Assembly (NCBI GenBank): GCA_018257865.1
Contig: JAEUBA010000233.1
Coordinates: 1-20,143 of the forward strand
DNA length: 20,143 nucleotides
Origin: Stereocaulon alpinum
Lineage: Eukaryota > Ascomycota > Lecanoromycetes > Lecanorales > Stereocaulaceae
Direction: 5' to 3'
The position numbers and the translations under genes are program-made. Position 1 is the first letter of the stretch; every line of letters starts with the position of its first letter. The notes under the pieces were generated by a model, which saw nothing but the letters and a program-made list of their open reading frames with translations, was not told where the DNA came from and did no database searches. This document shows positions 10,619 to 18,969 of the stretch, in pieces.

Positions 10619-10761
10619 TATTAGGGCTCCGGGGTACACCGCACCCCCGGACTACTAAGCTATATATAGTCTAATAGTATCGCCCTAGCAAGCACCGAAT
10701 ATTTTGAGTTTTACCCTTAGGGGTTTAGCGGTAGACTGCGCCTATAGTTACTAGGTTAATA
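10619..10761 (+). repeat. TRIM 2 5' LTR
   Basis: 143 bp, beginning TATTAGGG (from TGTTAGGG) and ending GTTAATA (from GTTAACA). Direct repeat of 11486-11628. Confidence 0.9.
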
Positions 10762-11019
10762 AGTATATTTAGTATAATAAAGCTTAATAATCTTAACCCG
10801 AATTGTAAAGGTCTAGGGTTTAATACCGTTAAGGGGGTAATTTCTAAGGGATTTTTTTAGGGGGCGGTAGCTATAATTAGCTACTAAGCGACTTAATAGG
10901 GTTCCTACTATCCTAACCCTACTACGCTACTTTAGCGCGCAGCCCGTAGTAATAAATTTTCGCTAGGGGCTTTAACTATATTATATTACTAAGTCCTTTA
11001 GGTACGAATAATATTAATA

Positions 11020-11390
11020 GGGGCGCCCTATAGGGGCCTACTATTTAATAGAATCGCCCTTTATAGGGGCTACTATCTTTATTCGCTAAGTCCTTTAGGT
11101 ATAAATATTCCGGTAGGGGCGCCCTTTAGGGGCCTACTACCTAGCGGAAGCGTCCTTTAGGGAGGCCGCTAACTAGAAGTTCCCTTTATAGGCTTTAACT
11201 TTCTTATTTCGCTAAGTCCTTTAGGTACGAATAATCCGGTAGGGGCGCCCTTTAGGGGCCTACTACCTAGCGGAAGCGTCCTTTAGGGAGGCTGCTAACT
11301 AGAAGTATCCTTTACGGGCTTTAACTTATTATTTCGCTAAGTCCTTTAGGTACGAATAATTCTAGTAGGGCGCCCTTCGGGGGCCTTACG
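11020..11390. repeat. TRIM 2 internal tandem repeat, units of about 125 bp
   Basis: Reverse-oriented counterpart of the TRIM 1 array: GGGGCGCCCTTTAGGGGCC blocks recur near 11020, 11115, 11240 and 11370, separated by TTCGCTAAGTCCTTTAGGTA and CGGAAGCGTCCTTTAGGGAGG blocks. Confidence 0.82.
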
Positions 11391-11472
11391 ACCCGACTTA
11401 TACCGAATATTCGGGCTTATTATAGGGGAACGATGTTTTTCTACCTTACTAGGCGCCGTAGACGTCGCCCTA

Positions 11473-11485
11473 GGGGGGGGATAAT
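11473..11485 (+). promoter_or_regulatory. Probable polypurine tract of TRIM 2
   Basis: G8 followed by ATAAT directly before the right LTR, the position expected for the plus-strand DNA primer of an LTR element. Confidence 0.68.
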
Positions 11486-11628
11486 TATTAGGGCTCTAGG
11501 GTATACCGCACCCTTAGACTACTAAGCTATATATAGTCTAGTAGTATCGCCCTAGTAAGTACCGAACATTTTGAGTTTTGCCCTTAGGGGTTCAGCGGTA
11601 GACTGCGCCTATAGTTACTAGGTTAATA
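11486..11628 (+). repeat. TRIM 2 3' LTR
   Basis: 143-bp partner of 10619-10761, followed by the CTAGG TSD at 11629-11633. Confidence 0.9.
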
Positions 11629-12663
11629 CTAGGCTTAGGACTTTAATTATTATTATAGAAAACCTCTTCTCCCTCTTAAGTATATCTAGCTTTAATATAA
11701 ATATAGGCTACTTAGTCTTTATTATCTCTAACTCTAAGTAGAGCTTCCTATTATTTTTCTTTAAGGTTTTAAAGACCCCCTATTAATCCTTTATATCTAT
11801 TATCTTTTCTACTCTATAGACTGCTACTATTACTATCTTTTAGAGTACCCTTACTAACTTATAAAGTCTCCTTACTTACCTATTATCCTTTTCTAGCTCT
11901 TCTCTAGCCTTTACTAAGGCTATCTAAAGAATAATATCCCCCCCTATAGTCCTCCTTACTATAATAATCTCCTTAGTCGCCCCTCCTACTCCCCTAAATA
12001 TCTATACTAATTAAGGGAGGGTTATTATAGCTATCTATATCTTTTCGTTATTATTATTAATCCTAACGGTTATCTACTTCGCTTTCTTAATATCTTCTAC
12101 CCTAAGTATAGCTAAGTAGATAGTATTTTAGCCTCTTTAGGCTATATAGGCTATATCCGCCTAGCTACTATTTACCCTTCCGGTTAGATAGTCTTTATAT
12201 ATTAATTAGCTATAATACTCCTTCGCAGCGTATCTTTTAATAGTATTCTCCTATATATATTCTATAATCCTTTCTACTACGTTTTAGAAAAAGCTTTATA
12301 TAATCTTATTTATATTTACCTATAGTATCTCCTAAACCTTCTCTATAAACTCTAGTAGCGCCTACTCCGTAGCCTTTATATACTATATTCTTTCTTTAAT
12401 TCTTTCCTTACCTTAAGGGCTATATAGACCTTTAGTAGGCCTCTACTACTATCGCTATCGCTTTATTATTATATTAGGACGCGTCTCTTACTTACCTCTA
12501 CTATTAATACTCCCCTTCTCTCTTCTTTCCCTATTCCGTATTATTTTACTAGGTTTATAGCCTAGTGTGATTACTCGTCTAGCCTAGTAGGCCTACTCGC
12601 TCGTTATACTCGTCGTCGTCGCTATCCTTAGGGGATAATAATACTAATAGGAAATTCTAGATT

Positions 12664-12680
12664 AGCAAAACCTACTTAAT
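12664..12680. repeat. TSD of LINE C, right copy
   Basis: AGCAAAACCTACTTAAT, identical to 6200-6216. LINE A ORF1 resumes here, and copy C itself carries the uninterrupted version near 10350-10365 on its minus strand. Confidence 0.9.
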
Positions 12681-12990
12681 CTAATAAAAGGAGAATATTA
12701 AGGTTAGGTAGAGAATTAAGTATAAGCTAAAATACTTTAAAGAGACCCTAAAGTAATACTTAGTAGGACCTATACCAGCGATACTAAAAAGGACTAGCTT
12801 AAAAGGGTAGTATAAAGTAATCTCTAAAGGGAAGAGGAAGGCCTTAGAGAATATAATAAATAAGCTTTAAAAAGAAACTAAGGAGGTAGCGAAGAGAGGA
12901 TAATTAATAACTCTCTTTAAGGTAGAGTAAGGGTAATAGCCCCTATTTATAGAGAGGATTAGTCTAATAAATACCCTTAAATAGACTTTA
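12681..12990 (+). pseudogene. LINE A ORF1, C-terminal part
   Basis: Continues ORF1 after the LINE C insertion. The frame reads a basic, Lys/Arg-rich segment (KYFKETLKQYLVGPIPAILKR...) without motifs I recognise. The matching stretch in LINE C lies at about 10060-10350 on the minus strand. The true stop cannot be told from RIP-made stops; ORF2 begins somewhere between here and 13071. Confidence 0.55.
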
Positions 12991-13070
12991 GGAGTAGTAA
13001 AGACTACTAAGACTACCTAAATATAGGAGAATATCTAAGCGGCCCTTACCTAATAAGGGATATACCCTAC

Positions 13071-14000
13071 CTAAAAATACTATAGTATAATATATAGAGG
13101 AAGAAGGATATAGTAATAGTACTACTTCTTAAAAATAAAGATATAAAAGATATAAATATATTAGTAATTTAAGAGCTAGTATATAATCTAATAAATAGAA
13201 CCTTATATAATATAAGTATAAGTAGATTCTACTTAGCCTATAGAGGAGACCTAAAGGCTAGGACGTATTTCTATATAAATAAGAGGATAGACCCTAATAA
13301 CTAAGGGGTAGAATACTAAGGAGGCGACTTATACTTATTATAGATCTAGGTTATAAGGACTTAGAAGAATATTAAGGATAGGATAGAGAATATTAGAGGG
13401 CTATTAAGGGAGAGAGTATAGATATATAATATTTATAACCCCTTACTAGTAAGCTATATATTAAAGGATAGTCTAATAACTATCCTAAAACTAAAGGAAG
13501 CGCTAGGGAATAAGGGTAAATATATAGTTATAAGAGACTTTAACCTATACTACCTATACTAGAATAACCTAAGACGAATAATATACTACGCTATAGTAGA
13601 CGAGCTACTAAAGGTAGTAGGAGAGAGAGGTATAATTCTAAGACTACTAAAGAAGGTAGTTATATAGTAGAATAGGGGCTTAGAGAGTACTATTAACCTT
13701 ATATTCCTAACTAAAGGTATATATAATATAATAGTAAAGTATAGGGTAAAGAATAACCTTAATATAGAATTAGATTATATACTAATTATTATAGAGCTAG
13801 AATAGATATAAAGCGAACGCCTAATACGCTAAAAGAGGGCTTAGAAAAGGGTAAAGGCGAAGGTAACTAAGGAGGAAATCTAGAAATATATAAAAATCCT
13901 AAATAAAGTAATAAGCCGGTACTTAGTAGACTTTAAAGATATAATCGACTAGTATATTAATAGGCTTATAGCTATACTATAAAAGGTAATAGAAGATACT
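13071..14000 (+). pseudogene. LINE A ORF2, endonuclease domain (APE/EEP type)
   Basis: The frame opens with LKILQYNI near 13071, then a QE(P/L) box near 13170, a long conserved middle, RDFN near 13530 (GDFN in copy C) and a LDYI(P)I box near 13770 corresponding to the SDHxPI motif. This is the order of exonuclease-endonuclease-phosphatase fold nucleases that make the first nick for target-primed reverse transcription. The Gly to Arg change and the loss of Asp/His residues are RIP-type. The frame runs unbroken into the polymerase, with every stop being TAA or TAG and none TGA. Confidence 0.82.
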
Positions 14001-16650
14001 ATCCTATATAAGAAACTATACGTAGGGGTTAAGCTATATTAGAATAAGGTATATATAAGGGTAACTAAAGTATTATAGGTAGCACTTAAGGCCTACTACT
14101 ATAGTAGGAACGTAGAAACTAAAAAAGCCCTTTATTAGGCTAAAAGGGAAAAGGTTACTACCCTATAGAAAGTTAAGATAATAGCTTTTAAAAAGGGAGT
14201 TTATAAGGTATTACTAAAACTAAGAGGAGTATAGTAACTTACTAAGTAGGGAAAGGAAAGAAGTATATATCTTAAAGAGCTACTATAATTCCTAGTTATT
14301 AAAGACGGAAACGGGAATAAAGTAATAGACTTTAAGGGGAAGGTAGAGGCCTTAAGGAGGGTCCTCTTTCTATCTCTACCCTTAATAAACTTAATAGATA
14401 TAGAGGGGGCTAACTACCTAAAACTTATAGTAATAGATAGTAAGATTACCTTAAAAAAGGTAAAGGATATAATTTAGTACCTAGTAGCGGATAAGGCCTT
14501 AAGGATCTTAAAGATCTTAAATAAATTCCTAAGAGTAGTATATATAGAGATAATAAAGATATTTAGAAGGATATTTTAAGTATACTTAAACTATAAATAC
14601 TACCTAAAGAAGTTCTAAGAGGCGAATATAGTAATACTAAAAAAACTAAAAAAGACTAACTATTCGGAGCTTAAGGCGTACTAGCTTATTATATTATTAA
14701 ATATACTTAGAAAAGTATTAGAGATAGTAATAGCGAAATATCTTAATAGAATAGTTAAAAGGAATTACCTACTCTTAGAATATTAGATAGGGGGTAGAAA
14801 GAGATACTTAGTAGAAATAGCTTTAGAGACTATTATAGATTTAGTCTATATAATATAGAACTAAGGTAAAGATAACGTAGCGAGCCTATTATTATTAGAT
14901 ATAGTAGGGGTATTTAATAATATATCCTATAAAAGGCTACTCTATAACCTAAAGATAAAAGGAATCCCTAAGGGAATTATTTAGTAGACTATAAGCTTCC
15001 TTAAAGATAGAGTAATATTAATTACTCTAAAAGGTAAAACTAGCTTAGTAGAGGTAATAGAGATAAGGATTCTATAAGGATTACCTATATTACTAATTCT
15101 ATTTCTCTTCTTTAATATACTACTAATTAAAGTATACTTAAAAGTAAAAATCTTAGTATAAGTAGGAGGATTCGTAGATAATATATATCTACTAGTATAT
15201 AGTAAGATAATAGAAATAAACTATAGATAGCTAGAATAGACCTATAAGCTCTACTAAATATAAGTAAAAATATATAAGGCGACGTTTATACCTTAGAAGT
15301 ATAAACTAGTATATCTATTATACGCCCCTAAAAGGTTTAATATAAAGGAGACGGTATAATTTAGTAATATAGAGGTTAAGCTAGAAGCGAGTATTAAGGT
15401 CTTAGGGTTATATATTAATACTAAACTCCGCTAGGGCCTATATATAGCGTAAGTAAAGGTAAAGGCTATTACTTAAGCCTAAGCGATTAAGTACTTAGTA
15501 GGATTAACTTAGGGAGCTATATTTAAGAAGTATAGAAAGGTATATAATATAATAGTAAGGCCTATACTTATATTCGCTACTCTAATATAGTATACCCCTA
15601 CTAAGGGGTAAGGAGCTATAGAAAAGTATATTAAGACGCTCGTAATAATATAGAATAACTACCTATAGATAGTACTTAAAGTATATAAGGTAATACTAGT
15701 CTAAGTCTTAAAAGCGGAAGTAGTTATTATACCTATTTAAACCTATCTAAACGCCCTAGTTATAAGATACTAGGTACTAAGGGGAGTATACCCCTTAATA
15801 ATTAAAGGTAACCGCTTAATCTATAAAAGACTATTAAAAAGGAGAGGAAGGGCGCGCCTAATACGCCTAATCCTATTACTAGAAAAGGAAGAATAGGCCC
15901 TATAGAAGCTTAAGGTAAAGGATTAGGATTAAGTAGTAATAATAATAAGGAGGAAGGTATATTAGTATAACCTAAAAATAGATATTAAGGAGTATTAAGA
16001 CGTAGGCGTCCTAGTTAAGAAGATATAAGGCTAGGTAATAATAAAGTAGATTAAGTAGTAGGAGGTATATAAGGATACTATCCCTAAGTACTCTTATATA
16101 CCTATATAGAATAAACTATTATTTAGAGAAAGGTATAACTACTACCTAAAGCTTAAGAAGGTAGAAAGCTTAATAGTAGTCTAACTTTAAAGTAAGAAGA
16201 ATAGGTTTAACTACTTCCTTTATAAAGTAAAAGTACTAAGGGTCCGTAGTACCTACTATAGTTATAGATAAAGGAATTAGGATATAAAGTATATTCTCCT
16301 ATACTACCTAAAGCTTAGCAATACTTAAAGGGAGCTTATTAAAGAGGTAGAGACTTATAATATTAAGATTATACTAGTTAAGGTTACTAGTATAAGAGTA
16401 GCTATAAAATAGCTAGTTAGGTTAGGATTCTTAATATAGTATTAACCTACTAGGGAATAGCTCTCCTAGTCTAAACTCCTTATTAAAGTAGAACTAGTAA
16501 TAAAAACTCTAAAGATAAAGAAGCCTAAGTATAAGTAGAAGCTAAAGGCGGCGGAGCTACTAAAGTATTATAAGGCCTATTAGGGTAATAGAGATTATTA
16601 TTACTAGTATTATAAAGCTTAGTAGTAAGGTTAGATAGGTAGAGTAGAAT
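14001..16650 (+). pseudogene. LINE A ORF2, reverse transcriptase and C-terminal Cys/His region
   Basis: Same frame as the endonuclease; codon positions agree at 13071, 15171, 16248 and 16554, so there is no net frameshift over 3.5 kb. Recognisable parts are the ILKILNKF/YRPISLL-like region near 14500-14700, the LLLDI.GVFNNIS box (palm A) near 14890-14930, GIPQGLPILLILF near 15060-15105, and the polymerase box FVDN at 15171-15182 where FxDD is expected. After the thumb a basic region leads to the C-terminal cluster at about 16248-16330. RNase H, common in Tad1 elements, is not evident. It is inactive through stops and the lost second Asp. Confidence 0.82.
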
Positions 16651-16771
16651 AATAAGTAAGCTAATAAGCGAAAGTTTTTAGCTAGAAGGGGCGACTCTAA
16701 AAAGGTTTCTTTCGCGTCTAGAGGGCCTTTAACCCCCCTAGATTTCCTAATAATATAAGAGAACACCCTTA

Positions 16772-16819
16772 TTAGTATATATAGATACTAGAATAGGCGT
16801 ATAAATCAATTAATTAATC
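16772..16819 (+). other. LINE 3' stem-loop and ATCA-type repeat tail
   Basis: TTAGTAT (16772-16778), loop ATATAG, ATACTAG (16785-16791): a 7-bp stem with one G-T pair, followed by AGGCGTATAAATCAAT and degenerating ATCA/ATTA repeats up to the TSD. The same structure ends LINE B (5624-5667), LINE C (minus strand, 6217-6260) and the unrelated element at 18908-18955. Confidence 0.75.
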
Positions 16820-16833
16820 AAGCTCTAAACTTA
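16820..16833. repeat. Target-site duplication of LINE A, right copy
   Basis: AAGCTCTAAACTTA, identical to 2625-2638. Confidence 0.93.
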
Positions 16834-17765
16834 ATAAATCCTTTTAGCCCAAAACTATAAAAATAGCTAATTACTTTACTATCTAAAGCTTAGTTATAAA
16901 GCTTAGAAAGACCCTATATAAGGCCTTCTATAAATATAAGCCTTATCTTAGGTACCTAAGAACCCTTAACTCTAAAATATAAGTGCGAAACTATCTCTAA
17001 AAGAAATTTATAGATAAAAGCGATACCTATTTCCTCTTAGGATATAAAAGGGATAGCTATATCTTTCGCTTATAATTACTAAAATAGCGCGCTATTATCT
17101 ACGCCGTTAATATCTATATATAGGAGAAACGGCCCCGCTTCTATAGGGGTAAAGAGCTCCTAGCTAAATACTAATAGACCTCCGCTTTAGGGGAGGTATA
17201 TAATAAGAATTAGAATTCCGTTAACTTTAACTTTAACGTATCCCTAGTATAATTACCTAACTAAGAATTCTTAGGAGAATTACCTCCCTTACCTCTAACT
17301 TCTAAAGAAATATTATATTCTCCTTCTCTAGGCCTAACTTTACTATTAATACTAAGCTCTCCGGCCCTATTATAGCTAGTATTACTAATAATAATAGGTA
17401 CTATAGAAGAGCGAGAGATAACTTAAGTCTTAGTAATATACCCTAAGCTTAATATCCCTAATATACGAAACCTTTCGCTAGACCCTCTCTATAGGTACTT
17501 AGTAATCTCTCTACTAGCTTAAGCGAATTTAGTAAAACCCTATAAACCTAAAACCTACGCCGAAGTAATAGCTAATAATATATATAAAATATAGTAGGAG
17601 CTCGCTATAAATAACGAATTTAACTCCCTTATAGCTAATAATACTTAGATACTAATATTACCCTTAGATAACTAAAAAGTTCTTAAGGGTAGATAGGTCT
17701 ATACCTTAAAATATAGCCCTAAGGGGGAAATTATATATTATAAGGTATATTAAGTTATTTAAGGC
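16834..17765 (+). pseudogene. Ty1/copia pol pseudogene, piece 2: integrase C-terminus to start of RT
   Basis: Resumes the integrase frame of 1837-2638. Near 16840-17000 it reads the zone typical of copia integrases after the catalytic core (ANYFT..SL..KT.Y.AFY.YKP.L..LR), then FLLGYKRDSYIFRL near 17030. A low-complexity linker follows. The start of the RVT_2 reverse transcriptase is at about 17540: PKTYAEVI, then KVLKGRQVYTLKYSPKGEI near 17690-17735. The frame breaks in the motif after KGEI (normally ..ARWV..GF) at the insertion of the ribozyme-bearing element and continues at 18970 in frame. All stops are TAA/TAG. Confidence 0.9.
17752..17765. repeat. TSD of the 1,190-bp element, left copy
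   Basis: AAGTTATTTAAGGC, repeated exactly at 18956-18969; removing one copy rejoins the copia RT frame. Confidence 0.93.
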
Positions 17766-17839
17766 GGCTAGCGATAGAGATATACCTATACGCGGTACTA
17801 GCTACGAACCTGAATACCTATTCAGAGCTGAGATATCTC
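17766..17839 (+). ncRNA. HDV-like self-cleaving ribozyme (RIP-damaged), candidate
   Basis: Starts on the first base after the TSD. P1 17766-17772 with 17797-17803, opening with a G-T(U) wobble as in this class; P2 17777-17783 (GAGATAT) with 17833-17839 (ATATCTC); P3 17784-17786 (ACC) with 17794-17796 (GGT); L3 17787-17793 of 7 nt ending CGC; P4 hairpin 17810-17825; J4/2 17826-17832 with C17828 as the candidate catalytic cytosine. P1 has one C-A mismatch, at A17797 after T, which a TG to TA RIP change explains. Likewise G at 17788 and 17804 and C at 17789, all in RIP context, would give the 2-bp P1.1. HDV-like ribozymes are known to release the 5' ends of several non-LTR retrotransposons. It was found by eye; no covariance model was run. 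Confidence 0.7.
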
Positions 17840-17890
17840 CCCTAATATATTATAGGTTGAACGATGTTAAGACGTCGCGTAGTTACTAAG

Positions 17891-17910
17891 AACTCTATAT
17901 AGAGTTTTTT
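17891..17910 (+). other. Perfect 16-bp palindrome ending in a T6 run
   Basis: AACTCTATATAGAGTT at 17891-17906, running into TTTTTT at 17905-17910. A hairpin plus T-run of this form can terminate RNA polymerase III. It lies 52 bases after the ribozyme, but I see no convincing A/B box promoter, so its role is open. Confidence 0.45.
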
Positions 17911-18528
17911 AGGTAATATAATAATACCTACCCTAACTCTACTATAACTATTATACCTCCCCTACGATCGAGACTAGACAGTAAGAATTGGTATTAAGTA
18001 TAGTATCTTAGCCTAATAAGTAAAGAGTATAGGTAATACCTACCTAGCCGTTAATTTAAAAAATCTAATATCTACGTATACTTAATACGTATCTACTAGT
18101 TAAGACTAACGCGTAGTCTATCCTAGGGGAAGGCTAGGGTTATAGGTATATAGGACTAAGAGAAGGATATACTAAGTTATAAATTAGAAGGCGTATTTTA
18201 GAAAAGGACGGCCCCTATTTAAGTAGCTAAGTAAGCCTTTAGTATAAGCAGCGCTATATAACTATAATTATAAGCTAAAGGGTTAGCTCCCCCCTAAAGT
18301 AAAGTATATAAGGATAGAAGTAAGTACTATCTAATATAACTAGCGGGATATTATACTATCCGATTCTTTATATAAGTATAGGCCTCCTAGGCGGTATATA
18401 TAGCTTCCCCCCTTTCTTATATCCTTAACTAGTAAACCACCGAATAGCTAAATCCGGTACTACTATAGACACTAATAAATACTACTAATTAGCGCTAATA
18501 ACTTAAACCCTTATAGGACGGCTATATA

Positions 18529-18547
18529 CCCCCTCCTCCCCCCCCCC
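18529..18547 (+). other. C-rich tract (G-rich on the minus strand)
   Basis: Nineteen bases, all C except two T's. The complementary strand has long G-runs and could form a G-quadruplex. It is near the middle of the non-autonomous element and no gene overlaps it. Confidence 0.5.
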
Positions 18548-18879
18548 TATATTAATATAGTAAAGGTTAAAGAAAGTTATAGGGCGCTTAGCGCTATAAT
18601 AAAGTTAAAGGATATAGAAGAATATAGTAGGGTCCTTAAGAGTTAAGTATAGTATAAAGGGCGTATATTATAGTTAGTATTAGAAATAATGTTATAGAGC
18701 GCTCAGTATAATATTAAAGAATATAGTTAAGAGTTACCGGTGTTAAGGAGGCCTAGGGTATAATCCCTAAACTAAAAGCAATTATATTATTAAGGATAAG
18801 CGGGAGTTTTTATCTAGGCACTATACTATAGTTTCTCTTACAGCTAGGAAAGGTACACTACGTATACTATCTACTAGTT

Positions 18880-18955
18880 TCATAAATAATATAATAGAAC
18901 ACCCTTATTAGTATATATAGATACTAGAATAGGCGTATAAACCAATCAATCAATC
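18880..18955 (+). other. 3' tail shared with the Tad1-like LINEs
   Basis: From about 18880 (TTTC.TAATAATATAA..AGAACACCC) to the end this matches the LINE 3' ends, with the stem-loop at 18908-18927 and the tail AAACCAATCAATCAATC. Sequence upstream of this point shows no similarity to the LINEs that I can see. Confidence 0.85.
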
Positions 18956-18969
18956 AAGTTATTTAAGGC
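18956..18969. repeat. TSD of the 1,190-bp element, right copy
   Basis: AAGTTATTTAAGGC, identical to 17752-17765. Confidence 0.93.

Larger units (their letters stand above)
10619..11628 (+). mobile_element. TRIM 2: small non-autonomous LTR retrotransposon
   Basis: 1,010-bp relative of TRIM 1 in the opposite orientation, inserted in ORF1 of LINE C with a 5-bp TSD. It has 143-bp LTRs, a 724-bp interior without coding capacity, the same hairpin-rich ~125-bp tandem repeats and a G8 polypurine-like tract before the right LTR. It is the most deeply nested insertion in the window. It retains CA/TG at several places (GCAAGCACCG, TACACCGCACCCCC, TTTTGAGTTTT), so it has seen less RIP than its LINE host. 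Confidence 0.9.
10040..12540 (-). pseudogene. LINE C ORF1 (gag-like), split by TRIM 2
   Basis: Minus-strand counterpart of the LINE A ORF1. The N-terminal helical part is at about 11634-12440, TRIM 2 interrupts at 10619-11628, and the knuckle region follows at about 10425-10545 with the CCHC spacing visible but Tyr in place of most Cys and His. The C-terminal part extends to about 10100. The TRIM insertion lies in the linker just before the knuckles (GCTTCTAGG / CTAGGCTTAGG site). Start and stop codons are not recoverable. Confidence 0.65.
6217..12663 (-). mobile_element. Full-length Tad1-like LINE copy C, carrying TRIM 2
   Basis: Minus-strand LINE inserted in ORF1 of LINE A, with its 3' tail (TTAA-type repeats, decayed from TTGA) at 6217 and its 5' end at about 12663. 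Without TRIM 2 and one TSD it is about 5.4 kb. Its two blocks are 6217-10618 and 11634-12663. It has the same architecture as LINE A: GAC-repeat 5' start near 12620, ORF1 with zinc knuckles, ORF2 with endonuclease and reverse transcriptase, and the conserved tail hairpin. It keeps some residues that copy A lost, such as a Gly and a His in the endonuclease GDFN..H region, so A and C were mutated independently. Confidence 0.9.
2639..16819 (+). mobile_element. Full-length Tad1-like LINE copy A, carrying three later insertions
   Basis: Non-LTR retrotransposon inserted into copia integrase with a 14-bp TSD. Its own sequence lies in four blocks: 2639-2869, 3881-4382, 5681-6216 and about 12681-16819, separated by TRIM 1, LINE B and LINE C with their TSD copies. 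With those removed it is about 5.4 kb, matching copy C (also about 5.4 kb). Order: a 5' leader with a (GAC)n-like start, ORF1 with two gag-type zinc knuckles, ORF2 with APE-like endonuclease, reverse transcriptase and a C-terminal Cys/His motif, then a 3' tail with a stem-loop and ATCA-type repeats. Domain order and fungal RIP context suggest the Tad1 clade, but I see no RNase H domain. Clade assignment needs a tree. Confidence 0.88.
17766..18955 (+). mobile_element. Non-autonomous retroelement with HDV-like ribozyme 5' end and LINE-type 3' tail
   Basis: 1,190 bp inserted in copia RT with a 14-bp TSD, which sets both ends exactly. The 5' end folds as an HDV-like ribozyme (17766-17839). The 3' ~75-80 bp are nearly identical to the 3' end of LINEs A, B and C, including the stem-loop and ATCA repeats. 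I recognise no coding domain in the middle; one frame at about 17940-18550 is free of stops other than TAA/TAG, but under RIP that is weak evidence. It has local palindromes (17891-17906, 18584-18594) and a C-rich tract (18529-18547). It keeps more CA/TG than the LINEs. It could be a large SINE-like element or an internally deleted LINE relative. A second copy's 3' end is at the right edge. Confidence 0.82.

Noticed and set aside
10619..11628. Possible hammerhead retrozyme (short LTR element with ribozyme in the LTR)
   Set aside because: I looked for the conserved hammerhead core (CTGATGA and GAAA with flanking stems) in both TRIM LTRs and did not find it.
16560..16766. Second minus-strand 68-codon open frame almost identical to the first
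   Set aside because: The equivalent antisense stretch of LINE A. Copies C and D have the same sense sequence; no ribosome or promoter signal supports a gene.
17766..17900. tRNA- or 5S-derived SINE head
   Set aside because: No cloverleaf, no convincing A and B boxes, and no 5S-like blocks; the pairing pattern fits the HDV-like topology far better.
17940..18550. Possible protein-coding frame inside the non-autonomous element
   Set aside because: It is continuous only if TAA/TAG are all read as former Gln/Trp. TGA cannot persist under RIP, so apparent openness is uninformative, and no motif is recognisable.
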